In this document: piece after piece, positions 46,236 through 56,600 of the stretch
How positions within the stretch are numbered: position 1 is the stretch's first letter
How the letters are laid out: every line of letters starts with the position of its first letter
Assembly (NCBI GenBank): GCA_039105265.1
Contig: JAPFFF010000009.1
Coordinates: 2,976,001-3,040,000, forward strand
DNA: 64,000 nucleotides
Origin: Tritrichomonas musculus
Taxonomy: Eukaryota > Parabasalia > Tritrichomonadida > Tritrichomonadidae
Direction of reading: 5' to 3'
Notes under the pieces: generated by a model
The model's input: the letters and a program-made list of their open reading frames with translations, nothing else
Database searches by the model: none
What the model was told of the DNA's origin: nothing
Position numbers and translations under genes: made by a program

Positions 46236-47007
46236 GTAATTTGATTATATTTTTTAAACCTTTAATTTTCTTGTATTTTATTATATTATTTTTTTTGAAC
46301 AAAAACATTCTTTTCATGATATTAATTTTTTGTATCTTCTTTGCCTATGTGAAATTTATAGGAGATTATCAATGTTATGGCATTAAATAATAACAATAAC
46401 ATCATTAGTTGATTATTAAGTAACTTCGTCCTTAAAATTCATATCATTGATATTGTTGATTCAACAATGCTGAACAAGTTAAGCAAAATATCTGCCAAGA
46501 TTTAGTTACTAGCATCAATTTATAAAAATAGAAGTTAAGTATAAAGCAAGAATTAAATTGATAGACATAGTGTGAAAAGTTAATAATGACCAAATAAAAA
46601 TTTAAATTTCAAATTATTTTAATCATTCAAATTTTTGTATGTTTTTGTGGAGAACGATCAAAATCAATTGAATTTGGATTTGATATGTTTATATTTTTTT
46701 GAAAATTATCTATTATTTGAGATCCAAACAAAATTAATCTATTAAACTATTTAAATATTTGTAAAATATATTTTTGTATTTTTTTTCAAAAAGCCGTCAA
46801 AATTTGTGAAATCTTTAATAATTAGTTCATAGGGATAGTTCAAATATTGTAGGATCTCTGAAAAAAGTACTAGGTCTATTAAATTTTATGAAATTCGAAT
46901 AGTTTTTGATTTGTTTGACCAAATATTCATTAAATTTTTTTGAATAAACCGTACTTTTTCAAAACTTATTACGATTATCTTCTCAATAAGATTTAGGATT
47001 TTAATTC
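46236..47007. other. Intergenic spacer, AT-rich
   Basis: About 770 bp between BiP and the Piezo gene with no recognised feature apart from GTACTTTTTC at 46951-46960, about 48 bases before the next ATG. Confidence 0.55.
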
Positions 47008-50000
47008 ATGGACTTTTCTTCTGATCCTTCAACAACAGAATATTCTGAAGACGAACAGAATGCCCAACAAAAGGAAACCCCAGAAGATGAGACACCAGTG
47101 GTAGCCAAAATGATTGAAGAAGAAGAAGAAGATGAAAGCCAAATGGAAGAAAAAGATAAAAATGGAAAAATTTTAGCATACACCTTAATTGTTTTCGTTG
47201 ATATTTTAATTCCACTTATGCTTATTCTATCAGCAATTTCATGTATGTCTATAATGGGAATGTTATTTGTTATCCTTCTTTATGTTCATATTTTTATATG
47301 TAACGCAGTTAGAGATGACTTCAATAGATGTAAAACTTGTTTGATTGTCGATTTTGTAATCAATTTAATCGTTTTTGTTTTCGCAATTATTCGATATGCA
47401 AAAAAAATCAAAGATGAATGGATTAAAATTGTTGGTCTAGATTTTGACAATATTATTTCAAGCTCGCCTAATTTTACAACTGCAACCTCACTTATTGCTA
47501 TGATTTGTCAGATAATTTCTTTAGTTTTAATTTCCAAATTATCTTATGATAAAAAAAAAGATATACAAGGTGTTGAAAGGTTTTGCGAATATCGAAGGAA
47601 AATTTTCAGTTCTCTTGGAGTTATGTTTGGATTTGATCTCGTTTGGGCCGTTTGCAACGCATTTAACGCAGCTTCAAATTGTTGCTATTTGTATTTACCA
47701 ATTCTTCTTTTCTTTGTTATTTCAAACATTACTCAATCAGTATGTGGCCGCAATCTCGTCCCTCCAAAAATCACACTTTTTATTATGGCCTATTCACTTC
47801 TTTTTGCATTATTCGAATTGTATATGGTTTCATACATTGGAGAAAAATACAACCCAGCATCAGCTCTCAAATATAATTATATCGCAGGAGATAGCACAAA
47901 GGGTGTAAACGTTGTTATCGCAGTTCTTTTTGCTTATATATCTGCTCAGAATTTAAGTGCTCCTGGCTTGAGTAACGGAGGTGCTCCAAAACCTGTTCCA
48001 AAAGCATTAAAATCAATCTCAGATTGGATTCTCATTATTGCCTTCATTTGCACATTTGTTTTTGCAATGTTTTATCCAAATTATTTATCAGTCGTTTGGA
48101 TGCTAATTCCGGCCATTGCTTCATTTGTCAAATTCCCATCGCTGAGAAAACTTCTATTTCCATTACTAACAATTTACTTTACGCTATCTTTCGTTTCTAT
48201 GGCTTTAACAACTTTCTACTTGTTTGATCCACCTGCTGACGATGGAGTTGAAAAAAGAATTGAATTTTGCCGTTTATTTGGCCTTTATCGATATCCAAAT
48301 GATTTTACGTTTACGGCTTGCGGATTTTTCATTATTATGTTACTTGGACAAATCGGTAAAATCACTCATGTTTCAACTGCTCAAAAGAAGAAGAAAGAAC
48401 CTGTTATAGAAAAACCATTACTTGATTTTGAGGAAGAAGAAGAATTAGATGAAGAAGAATTACGTGAAAGAGAAAGACTCAGGAAGAAAGAAGAACAAAA
48501 AAAGGAACGTCAAGAGAAAATGAAAAGAATGAAGAAGACTATGAAGAAAGTATGGCATGTTATTTACAAAGCATTTTCGATAATTTCAGTTGCAGCAATT
48601 GTTATCATTGGTATCGCTATTGGATTTTATCGTGATAGATTTGCTTATAAAATCTTATGCTGCTTGTTTATGATCGTAGTTAACCTTGCACTTTATAAGA
48701 AACCAGTTTTTGAGTTCATCAAGATTGTATCAGCGTTAATGTCAATGATTGCATGCTTTTACAAAACAACAATTAATGAAGATTGTTTACAGCCAGAAGA
48801 TTGCCTTATTTACTTGAAATGGGATAATGTTCATGATATGGTCAGAACTGGATTGGCTTGCCCTCCAGACATGCCTTTAGCACAATTTAACTGGCCTATA
48901 GCTGTTATTTTTGCGTTATCAACATTTTTGACTGCAGATCCAAAAGCATTAAAACTTCAACTTCCAGCATTTATTGCATCTGCCATTTTCTTCATTGTTG
49001 CTATTTTACACTTCCTTTATGTCTTTTTGTATGAAACAAATATCTTTTCATTAATCTTCTTGATTGTTGGTATCATGATGATTACTTCTCAATATTTGCA
49101 AAAGAAAGCGATTCTGGCACTTTCTGGCTGTATTTCTTGTATTTTTGTTTCAGCACAACTTATCATTTTGCTTCTTTCTCACTTTGATAATGTCAGAAAC
49201 ATGATTTCTTCAACAATTGATGAATCAATTATCAATATGACAAAGATTTATGGACCTGATTTTGAAATTTGTTTACTAGCAGCAATTTTGTTCTGCTCAA
49301 CAATTGCATTTAATACGGGAGCAGCAGGAAAGATGAACTATTTCCTTGATTCAGTACTTTATGAGATCAGAGTTATTATGGATCTTTTCTACTTTTACAT
49401 ATGTTGGGTTTTCATCTTCTTATTCTGTATTGTTAACAACAATGCATCATTAATCAAGTTCATTTTGATGTTATTCTTTGCATTTGGTCGGTGGTCAGAA
49501 CCTATCTTTTATAAGATTAGAATTCCATTCCTTGTTTTCAATATTCTTTACTTATGTGCACAATTTGCAATGAACGTTTTCAATGTTGATGATAATACAA
49601 AGCGATATTATAGTATTTGCCAGTTTATTGGTCTTTACTTTGCAGCGCCAAATAAGCCCACAAAATCTGAAAGAAACTTATCGGTTTTATATCAATTAAT
49701 TGTTATCATTTTAGGCGTTGTCAATGCAAAAGCATATCAAAGAAGAATTACTGATCCCAAGTTTGATCAACTTTTATCAACTAGAATATATAATGCAATA
49801 TGTGCAATGCTTCATCATTGGCTCGATATTATTATTCAAATCTCTCTTTGTACGTCAACTTTATTCAACCCATCTCTTTTCGGTTGGTTCTCATTTGTTG
49901 TCATGGTTCTTGTTAATTATAATGAAAAGGCAATGCAAAATGGCGCCAATGCTATTACAATTATCTTTAACATTTGCTTAATTATTCAGTACTTATTGTT

Positions 50001-53000
50001 CCTTGGTTGGCCAACAGAAGCATTTGGATATCCAGATAAGAAACCAAATGTTGTTGATAATGTTCATGGTGAAGATAACAAAGAACGATTACGAGATTGG
50101 CTTCGGTGGATTGGTGTTTATGATGTTAAGGTTGCACAGCTTATTTCAAACTGTATTTCAGCATTCTTTTTCACATTTTACCTCACATGGCACAACACAT
50201 TTGTCGATTATGATCAAAGATTTGAAGCACTTCCAGAAGTTTTGAAGCAACTTATTAATTGGTATACAACTTATGTTTATGAAATTATGTTATCTTTAAC
50301 AATCATTGTTTCATCATTCGTTAGATCTATTGATGGTTGCCTCTTCTTTGTCTTATCATCAATTTTATTCCTTATTTCGATTTTAATGAACTATCCAAAA
50401 TTCAGATCTTTGAAGATTATGTCAATTGCTACATTTGCTATTATTGCTGCACGCCTTTTAGCAAGATTACCAATCTTTACAGAAGAAGATATTGGTATCT
50501 GGATCAGGAAAGCATTCGATCTTCCTCTTGGTGGCGAATCTAAGTATGAAAACTTGTGGATTGTCATTTATGCTCTTGAAAGATTAACAATTCACATCAT
50601 GAAATCTAACATCTACAAGGAATGCATCGAAAGACATCAAATGCATCAGGCATTCAGATACATTAGATCTCGCCAACTTTCTAATCTTGAAAAACTTGAT
50701 CAAGACATTTTGAATCAAAAACATATCATAGAAATCGAAGAAATTAGACGAATGCAAGGTAATATTGTACAAGATGTTGATAAGCAGAATAAAGGAAAAA
50801 GTAAAGATGATCAAAAACAACAACCAGCCGAAGAAGAGGGTGAAGATTTTGCAATGGAACCAAGTCAAAATAATGAAGATGACGAAGCACACGAAGAAGA
50901 TATAAACGAAATGAAGAAGAAAATGAAACGAAAATCAAGGAATTTCTTCTCAAAATTCTTACACTCTTGTGGCGTTAAACTTATTAAATTACTTGCAGGA
51001 TCTCTTCATTTGAATAGTGAAGCAGGAATTAACGTTTTGACATTAGATTCGTTAACAACACTTATGATTAAAGTATTGAGAACATATGAGACATTAAAAC
51101 CTTATGAACCAAATGAAACAGATCGTGCTTTCTTTGAAAGCTTACCACCATCATTCCCACTCCATTTACAAACAATTGCAGATATTGTTGATTATAAATT
51201 TGTTGACGATGCTAATTATAAGAAATATTTAATTACGTACATATTCCTCTTCCTTCGACGTATATCTCTTCCATTATTAACATTTATGATTCTAATTTAC
51301 ATGTATATCAAACCATACTTTTTCTCAATGATTGTTATTGTCATCTTTTGCTGCTTAATTTTACCACTAGATATCAGAGGCTATCCAATTATCTATGAAG
51401 TTTATCTCGCTTTGGTTATGTTTTTGTTTGCTTTACGAAATATTTGTACACTTGATATTTTAGAGCCATATATTTTGGATGCAAATGATTCGATAACAAT
51501 CAAGAAGATGTCAATTTCCGTAATAAAAATGTTTGGAATTGATCCTGATGATACTTCAGTTATTGAAATTTTCTTATTCTTATTCTCTGTTTTCTTTGTT
51601 GTTGATCAACTTCAATGGTGCGAAATTTATCCACCTAAGTATTATTATGATAAATTTGTCAAAGAAAATCCAGGATTCCCAATGGAATACTGCTATGGTA
51701 TCATGAACGATCCAGTTGTTACGCTCAAAATGAATCAACGGAAACCTGTACCATTTTTGAAGCAATTTAAATATACAATGTGTAAAGCAGGATTAATAGA
51801 AACGATCCATTCAACAGTTATGTTAATTATTGATACTATTTCATTTATTCTTCTTCTCATTTTGTGGGGAATGTGGACACATGGACATGAAGAAAGCAAT
51901 TCTCAAGATGGAAAATTGAAATATGTATTTTTGATTGATGTTCCTTACGTATTTATATTACTTATTCATGTTTGCTTCTCTCTTTTATGCTATTCTTTCT
52001 CTTTGTCATCTAATCATATTGGCTTATATATTACAAATGTCATTTGGTTCCTTTACACATATTGCATTTGTAATTTCCTTCTTTACTCAAAAGCTGGCTT
52101 CATTGATTCTTCGCTTCAATTCTACATCTTTTGCAGATTTATATGGCATCTTATCGCAGAACATAAATGCTTTAGAGGAAGAAGAATTGTTGCCTTCAAA
52201 TATCCTAACTTCGAACGTGACTGGCGAGTCATTTTAGGATTCAATAAATTCATTCGTATTTGTCCTTTCGTATTTGAAGTTCAGACAATTTTAATCTGGA
52301 TGTCACAAAAGACCAAAGTTAAGCTTCTTGAATTCTTTGTCATTCGAGATGTTCAAATGCAACTCGAAGATGCAATTTGCAAGCAAACAAATCCAAAATT
52401 CCGCAAACCAGCGAAAAATCAAAAGAATTACTTGAAAGGAGGACTTTTACTTCTTGTATTTGCAATTATTCTTTTCGTTCCATTGTTCTTCATGTCAGTC
52501 TCTTCACCAAACAAGCACACAAATCGTCCACTGATAGCAAATCTCGAAATTGGATTTGCATCATATCCACCAATTTTCACTTGCAATGGTGATGTTCAAT
52601 CAATCTCATCAGGAATTCAACAAGGTATCGCAGACGCAAACATTAAAGATCTTCAATTCTTAGTTATTGCAAGTACAGATGAAGTGTCAATAATCGATTT
52701 CCCAAGAATATCTTTCACAACATTTGATCCATCTCCAGAACTTATGTCTTATATCAATTCAAACATAAGAACAAACACTCCAATTACTCCATTCTATCGT
52801 TTAACATTATTCTTTGATACTCCAACTACAAAAGCAAATGTTAATCAAGTAATATATCAAGAATCATTACCAGATTTGACACCTCGGAATAAATCTATTC
52901 TTCAAAGCATGTTCTCTGATGATTCAACTGATTTACTCGGTCCATTTGAAGTTCCTCTTATTATTACTGTAGCCACTGATTTGAATCCAGACAAAATTGA

Positions 53001-53451
53001 TGGAATTAACCGTAGAGTTGGCCTTGAACTTGGTGGATCAACAGATACATCAAGTTCATTTACTCTTTCTTTCCCAGATACAGGCTATACTCGTCTTCCA
53101 GTCATTGCTTCTGATGATTCATATAGAATTTTCTTATATTCACAAGATGCATCAGAATCAAGTGACTCCCTTTTATCAACTGATGCTTCTACAATTGGAA
53201 TTTATTTACTCATTATTATAACTCTTGGTGTAGCTCTTCGATGGTTCTCATTGACATTAACAGATGATTTATGGATCGAAAGAATGGACAATCCAATCGA
53301 AGTATATAAGATGTCTATTGCTGTTAACGCTTTCAGAGCCGCTCGTGATGTTGATAAAGAAAAGGAAATGGCTGACCAACTTATGGATACTCTTAGATCT
53401 AGAGAATTATGCCTTCAGATTACCAGCAATGCTGCTGCTCCAGCGAAATAG
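47008..53451 (+). CDS. PIEZO: Piezo-type mechanosensitive ion channel
   Basis: The 2147-residue protein has more than thirty predicted membrane spans after an acidic N-terminus (1-50). The C-terminal layout is that of Piezo: an outer helix (about 1808-1830, GLLLLVFAIILFVPLFFM), an extracellular cap (about 1835-2060), an inner helix (about 2063-2082, IYLLIIITLGVALRWFS) and a cytosolic C-terminal domain with WIERMDNPIEVYKM and a helix like the family's ELELEEELYAKLI region (DVDKEKEMADQLMDTLRSRE). Acidic/basic cytosolic insertions lie near 470-515 and 1250-1315. Piezo forms trimeric cation channels opened by membrane tension. Length is close to that of plant and protist Piezos. The pore-lining residues cannot be judged by eye. 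Confidence 0.88.
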   Translation: MDFSSDPSTTEYSEDEQNAQQKETPEDETPVVAKMIEEEEEDESQMEEKDKNGKILAYTLIVFVDILIPLMLILSAISCMSIMGMLFVILLYVHIFICNAVRDDFNRCKTCLIVDFVINLIVFVFAIIRYAKKIKDEWIKIVGLDFDNIISSSPNFTTATSLIAMICQIISLVLISKLSYDKKKDIQGVERFCEYRRKIFSSLGVMFGFDLVWAVCNAFNAASNCCYLYLPILLFFVISNITQSVCGRNLVPPKITLFIMAYSLLFALFELYMVSYIGEKYNPASALKYNYIAGDSTKGVNVVIAVLFAYISAQNLSAPGLSNGGAPKPVPKALKSISDWILIIAFICTFVFAMFYPNYLSVVWMLIPAIASFVKFPSLRKLLFPLLTIYFTLSFVSMALTTFYLFDPPADDGVEKRIEFCRLFGLYRYPNDFTFTACGFFIIMLLGQIGKITHVSTAQKKKKEPVIEKPLLDFEEEEELDEEELRERERLRKKEEQKKERQEKMKRMKKTMKKVWHVIYKAFSIISVAAIVIIGIAIGFYRDRFAYKILCCLFMIVVNLALYKKPVFEFIKIVSALMSMIACFYKTTINEDCLQPEDCLIYLKWDNVHDMVRTGLACPPDMPLAQFNWPIAVIFALSTFLTADPKALKLQLPAFIASAIFFIVAILHFLYVFLYETNIFSLIFLIVGIMMITSQYLQKKAILALSGCISCIFVSAQLIILLLSHFDNVRNMISSTIDESIINMTKIYGPDFEICLLAAILFCSTIAFNTGAAGKMNYFLDSVLYEIRVIMDLFYFYICWVFIFLFCIVNNNASLIKFILMLFFAFGRWSEPIFYKIRIPFLVFNILYLCAQFAMNVFNVDDNTKRYYSICQFIGLYFAAPNKPTKSERNLSVLYQLIVIILGVVNAKAYQRRITDPKFDQLLSTRIYNAICAMLHHWLDIIIQISLCTSTLFNPSLFGWFSFVVMVLVNYNEKAMQNGANAITIIFNICLIIQYLLFLGWPTEAFGYPDKKPNVVDNVHGEDNKERLRDWLRWIGVYDVKVAQLISNCISAFFFTFYLTWHNTFVDYDQRFEALPEVLKQLINWYTTYVYEIMLSLTIIVSSFVRSIDGCLFFVLSSILFLISILMNYPKFRSLKIMSIATFAIIAARLLARLPIFTEEDIGIWIRKAFDLPLGGESKYENLWIVIYALERLTIHIMKSNIYKECIERHQMHQAFRYIRSRQLSNLEKLDQDILNQKHIIEIEEIRRMQGNIVQDVDKQNKGKSKDDQKQQPAEEEGEDFAMEPSQNNEDDEAHEEDINEMKKKMKRKSRNFFSKFLHSCGVKLIKLLAGSLHLNSEAGINVLTLDSLTTLMIKVLRTYETLKPYEPNETDRAFFESLPPSFPLHLQTIADIVDYKFVDDANYKKYLITYIFLFLRRISLPLLTFMILIYMYIKPYFFSMIVIVIFCCLILPLDIRGYPIIYEVYLALVMFLFALRNICTLDILEPYILDANDSITIKKMSISVIKMFGIDPDDTSVIEIFLFLFSVFFVVDQLQWCEIYPPKYYYDKFVKENPGFPMEYCYGIMNDPVVTLKMNQRKPVPFLKQFKYTMCKAGLIETIHSTVMLIIDTISFILLLILWGMWTHGHEESNSQDGKLKYVFLIDVPYVFILLIHVCFSLLCYSFSLSSNHIGLYITNVIWFLYTYCICNFLLYSKAGFIDSSLQFYIFCRFIWHLIAEHKCFRGRRIVAFKYPNFERDWRVILGFNKFIRICPFVFEVQTILIWMSQKTKVKLLEFFVIRDVQMQLEDAICKQTNPKFRKPAKNQKNYLKGGLLLLVFAIILFVPLFFMSVSSPNKHTNRPLIANLEIGFASYPPIFTCNGDVQSISSGIQQGIADANIKDLQFLVIASTDEVSIIDFPRISFTTFDPSPELMSYINSNIRTNTPITPFYRLTLFFDTPTTKANVNQVIYQESLPDLTPRNKSILQSMFSDDSTDLLGPFEVPLIITVATDLNPDKIDGINRRVGLELGGSTDTSSSFTLSFPDTGYTRLPVIASDDSYRIFLYSQDASESSDSLLSTDASTIGIYLLIIITLGVALRWFSLTLTDDLWIERMDNPIEVYKMSIAVNAFRAARDVDKEKEMADQLMDTLRSRELCLQITSNAAAPAK

Positions 53452-53649
53452 ATTTAAATTGTTTGGCACTTGTAATTCTTTATTTCTATATTTGTGAATG
53501 ATCGTTTTTATTTATTTTCTATTTTCTTCAATAAAATTTTTACTTTATAAAAATCATTTCAATTTTTTTTTTTTTTTCTATTTACAACTTTTTGTGAATA
53601 CGAATTGAAAATAAAAATAAAAAATAAAAAGTAAAAAAAGATATTCAAT

Positions 53650-56600
53650 TTATTTTGCATCAAGAGATTCGATAGCTTGAATTGGTTCTTGGATAGCAGC
53701 TTGAATATTTTCTTTAACATCATCCGGACATGATTCATAAAAATCTTTAATTGATTGTGATGCTTCTTCTACGTGTCTCTTTGTCAGAGATAGCATAAAG
53801 GAAGATTCAATCAAAACTTCTAATTTATCACACATTTTTGGAGTTGTTTCAAGAATTCCTAAAATTGGGTGCTTTTCAATTGGGAATGAAGGAATTTCTT
53901 CTGCATATGCTTCTAACATTCTAACAATAGTTTCAACAAAAGTAATTAATGTCTCTCTAATAGAATACAAATCATGCATATCTTTAACAAGAAACAGAGA
54001 ATATTTAACATCTGAAAGTTTACCAAGTGCTTCTGAAAGTCTGATAGCCATATCCATGAGCACATCTTGATCATACTCGAATAATCTATCATCAGTAACA
54101 TTTGTTAACGTTTCAAGTAATTTTCTGAGAATAGATATAAGATGATCATTGTCAATTGGTAAAGCATCTCTGTCTATTTTTTGGACCCAATTGAGAACTG
54201 CATGAATTTGATTTAATCTAATCTTATTCAAATTAAATTCTTTCTCAATTGGTCTGATTTCGCGGGCAAATTTAGTAGCATTGAATTGTTTACCATTATC
54301 TAGGTCTAGGTAAACATTATGAATGAGATGAGACATAAAAATACGCAAATTACTATCTGGCAATTGGCTGAATTCTTGTTCAACTGCTTTAACAATTTCT
54401 CTTTGCTTTTCAATGAGTGCAATACGTGCTTTTTCATTTCCATTAAAGAAGTCTCTTAATGATTCTTCTGCCTCTGTTAACATATGATCACATCTAGAGA
54501 CAAAATTGGGATGGGCTGTTGGTTTTAATAATCTGATCATTCTTAAGTGCCTTCTTAAGGCCAAAAGTGAATTAGCAACCGATTCTGTTGTGAATTTCTT
54601 CTTAAGAGGAGTAAGTGATTGTTGGCAAATTTGTGAAAATGTTTCTGGATCCCAATCTTGTAATGAAAATTCTTTATAAAAGTATCTAACAATTGATTTG
54701 ATTGAGTCTTTGTATAATATTGCACAGCCTTTGTATTCTATATTAGCTGCAAGTTGTCCGTCAAATTGTTTCAATTCATTTTCAATCTTTTGAAGATTAG
54801 CTTGAACTTTGGTAGACTCTTCTTTAAGATCTTGAAGTTCTTTAAGTGTCAATTTAGAGGATGCATCATCAATACTGTGGAATAATTGACTGTCTGATGT
54901 ACATGGTGATTCGACATTTTCTACTTTGGTTAATTCATCAACAGCTCCGACGGCATCAACGTTTGAATTTTGGGCCTTTAAAGCATCGACAATATTCTTT
55001 ACTCCATCCTTGTACCAAACTGGTAATTCGTCGTCATATAAAACAAGTTCCGCTGATTTCTCAATTTTCTTTACATAATTTGCATATTTGGATTCATTTA
55101 TGGCTGTAACCAATGGCTCAGACTTTTCTTCTGGAAGAGTAGATGCTAAGTATTTCATCTCAGCTATCTTATTATCTTGGAGAAGAAGGAGAAGTTCGTT
55201 AAGAATTTGCATTTCATTTTCATCTTTAATTTCACTAAGGTCGCCTTTAATTGCTTCAGAGAATGACTTAGCAAATTCTGAACGTTCAGAAGGTTCATAG
55301 GCAGCTTTTTCAACAGCTTCTGCAAGATTGTTCAATTTTTCTGGTTCAACTGTCTCGTAAACATGGGATGCAATGTCGTCAATTGCAAGATCGACTGCAT
55401 TATCCAAACCATCAAGAGATTCGCGGAGAGCTAATATGCTTAATTTGTATGTATAAATGCGAGGAAGAGCTTGGATAAATGATGTATATCCTTCTTGAAT
55501 CTTTTGCTCATTATTATTTGCTGGATTATATTTGCTTTCAATTGCGACAATATGTGAAATACAATTGTTAATTCTTCCAACAGCAACTTGAATATTTTCT
55601 TTTTCATGAAGAAGGATGCAATCGACTAGTTCATTCTTCAAAATTCTATATTCGCAAATAACATCAGCAACATCCTCTCTTCTTTCAACAGGGAAGTCTT
55701 TGTTAATTGTTGCTGGTAAATCGAATTGCTCTGGTGGATAGAGTGTTATTAAATCTGTTGATCTGACAACTGGTTTGATATGCTTTAATTCCTCGTTAAC
55801 AAGAAGGACGTTTTTAATGAAAACATTGTTAGCTTTTCCACTCATAAAGAATGATTTTGTTCCTTCTGAAAGATTAGCAAGATTATTTTGCATCTCGAAG
55901 TAAAGTGGTGGAAGAGTGAAATATGTTGGATGATTAATTGTCTGGTTAACTGCGTTAAGCATAAGTTGTTCACAGAAGTACATTTGTGGGATTGAGGACA
56001 TGGCACTCCATAAATCTTTGTTCAAGAGAAGTGAAACATTGTTGAAAGAAATTTGTGTAAGATATGATGTGGAATCCAAAACAATTTTGATTTGTTCATG
56101 GGAATTCATTTCTGGCAACGAATAGTAATTATCTTTACTATTGCATGCTTTAAGAATTTCAAGAACAGCTGCTCCATTTTCTTGGCTTTCAATTTCGGCT
56201 GATCTTTGTTCAATTAAATTGTTGAGAGCTTCATTATTGACATGAGGAAGCCATGCTCCATAAACATCAAAATTATCATCTTTGAGTTCAGTGCTATTAA
56301 AAGCAGAATTAGATACTGCTTCGACAAAGCATGTAAGCCAAAGAACATCATGAGCTAAGAATGGAGCCCATTCTGATGCAATTCTTCCAGTGCTGCGTTG
56401 CAAAGCAAGAACAGGCTGGAACTTTTGAAGTAATTCGGTTGCTTTTATTGTATCAATTGGAAGAGAATCTGATTCTGGAACAAGTTTGTCATTGATGATA
56501 GCCCTAAGAACAGCATTGTTATCATCATATATTTCATCAGGGAGAAGGTCAAATGAAGGTAATTCTTTCATTGCATGCTTGTATAATTCTCGAGCTAAAT

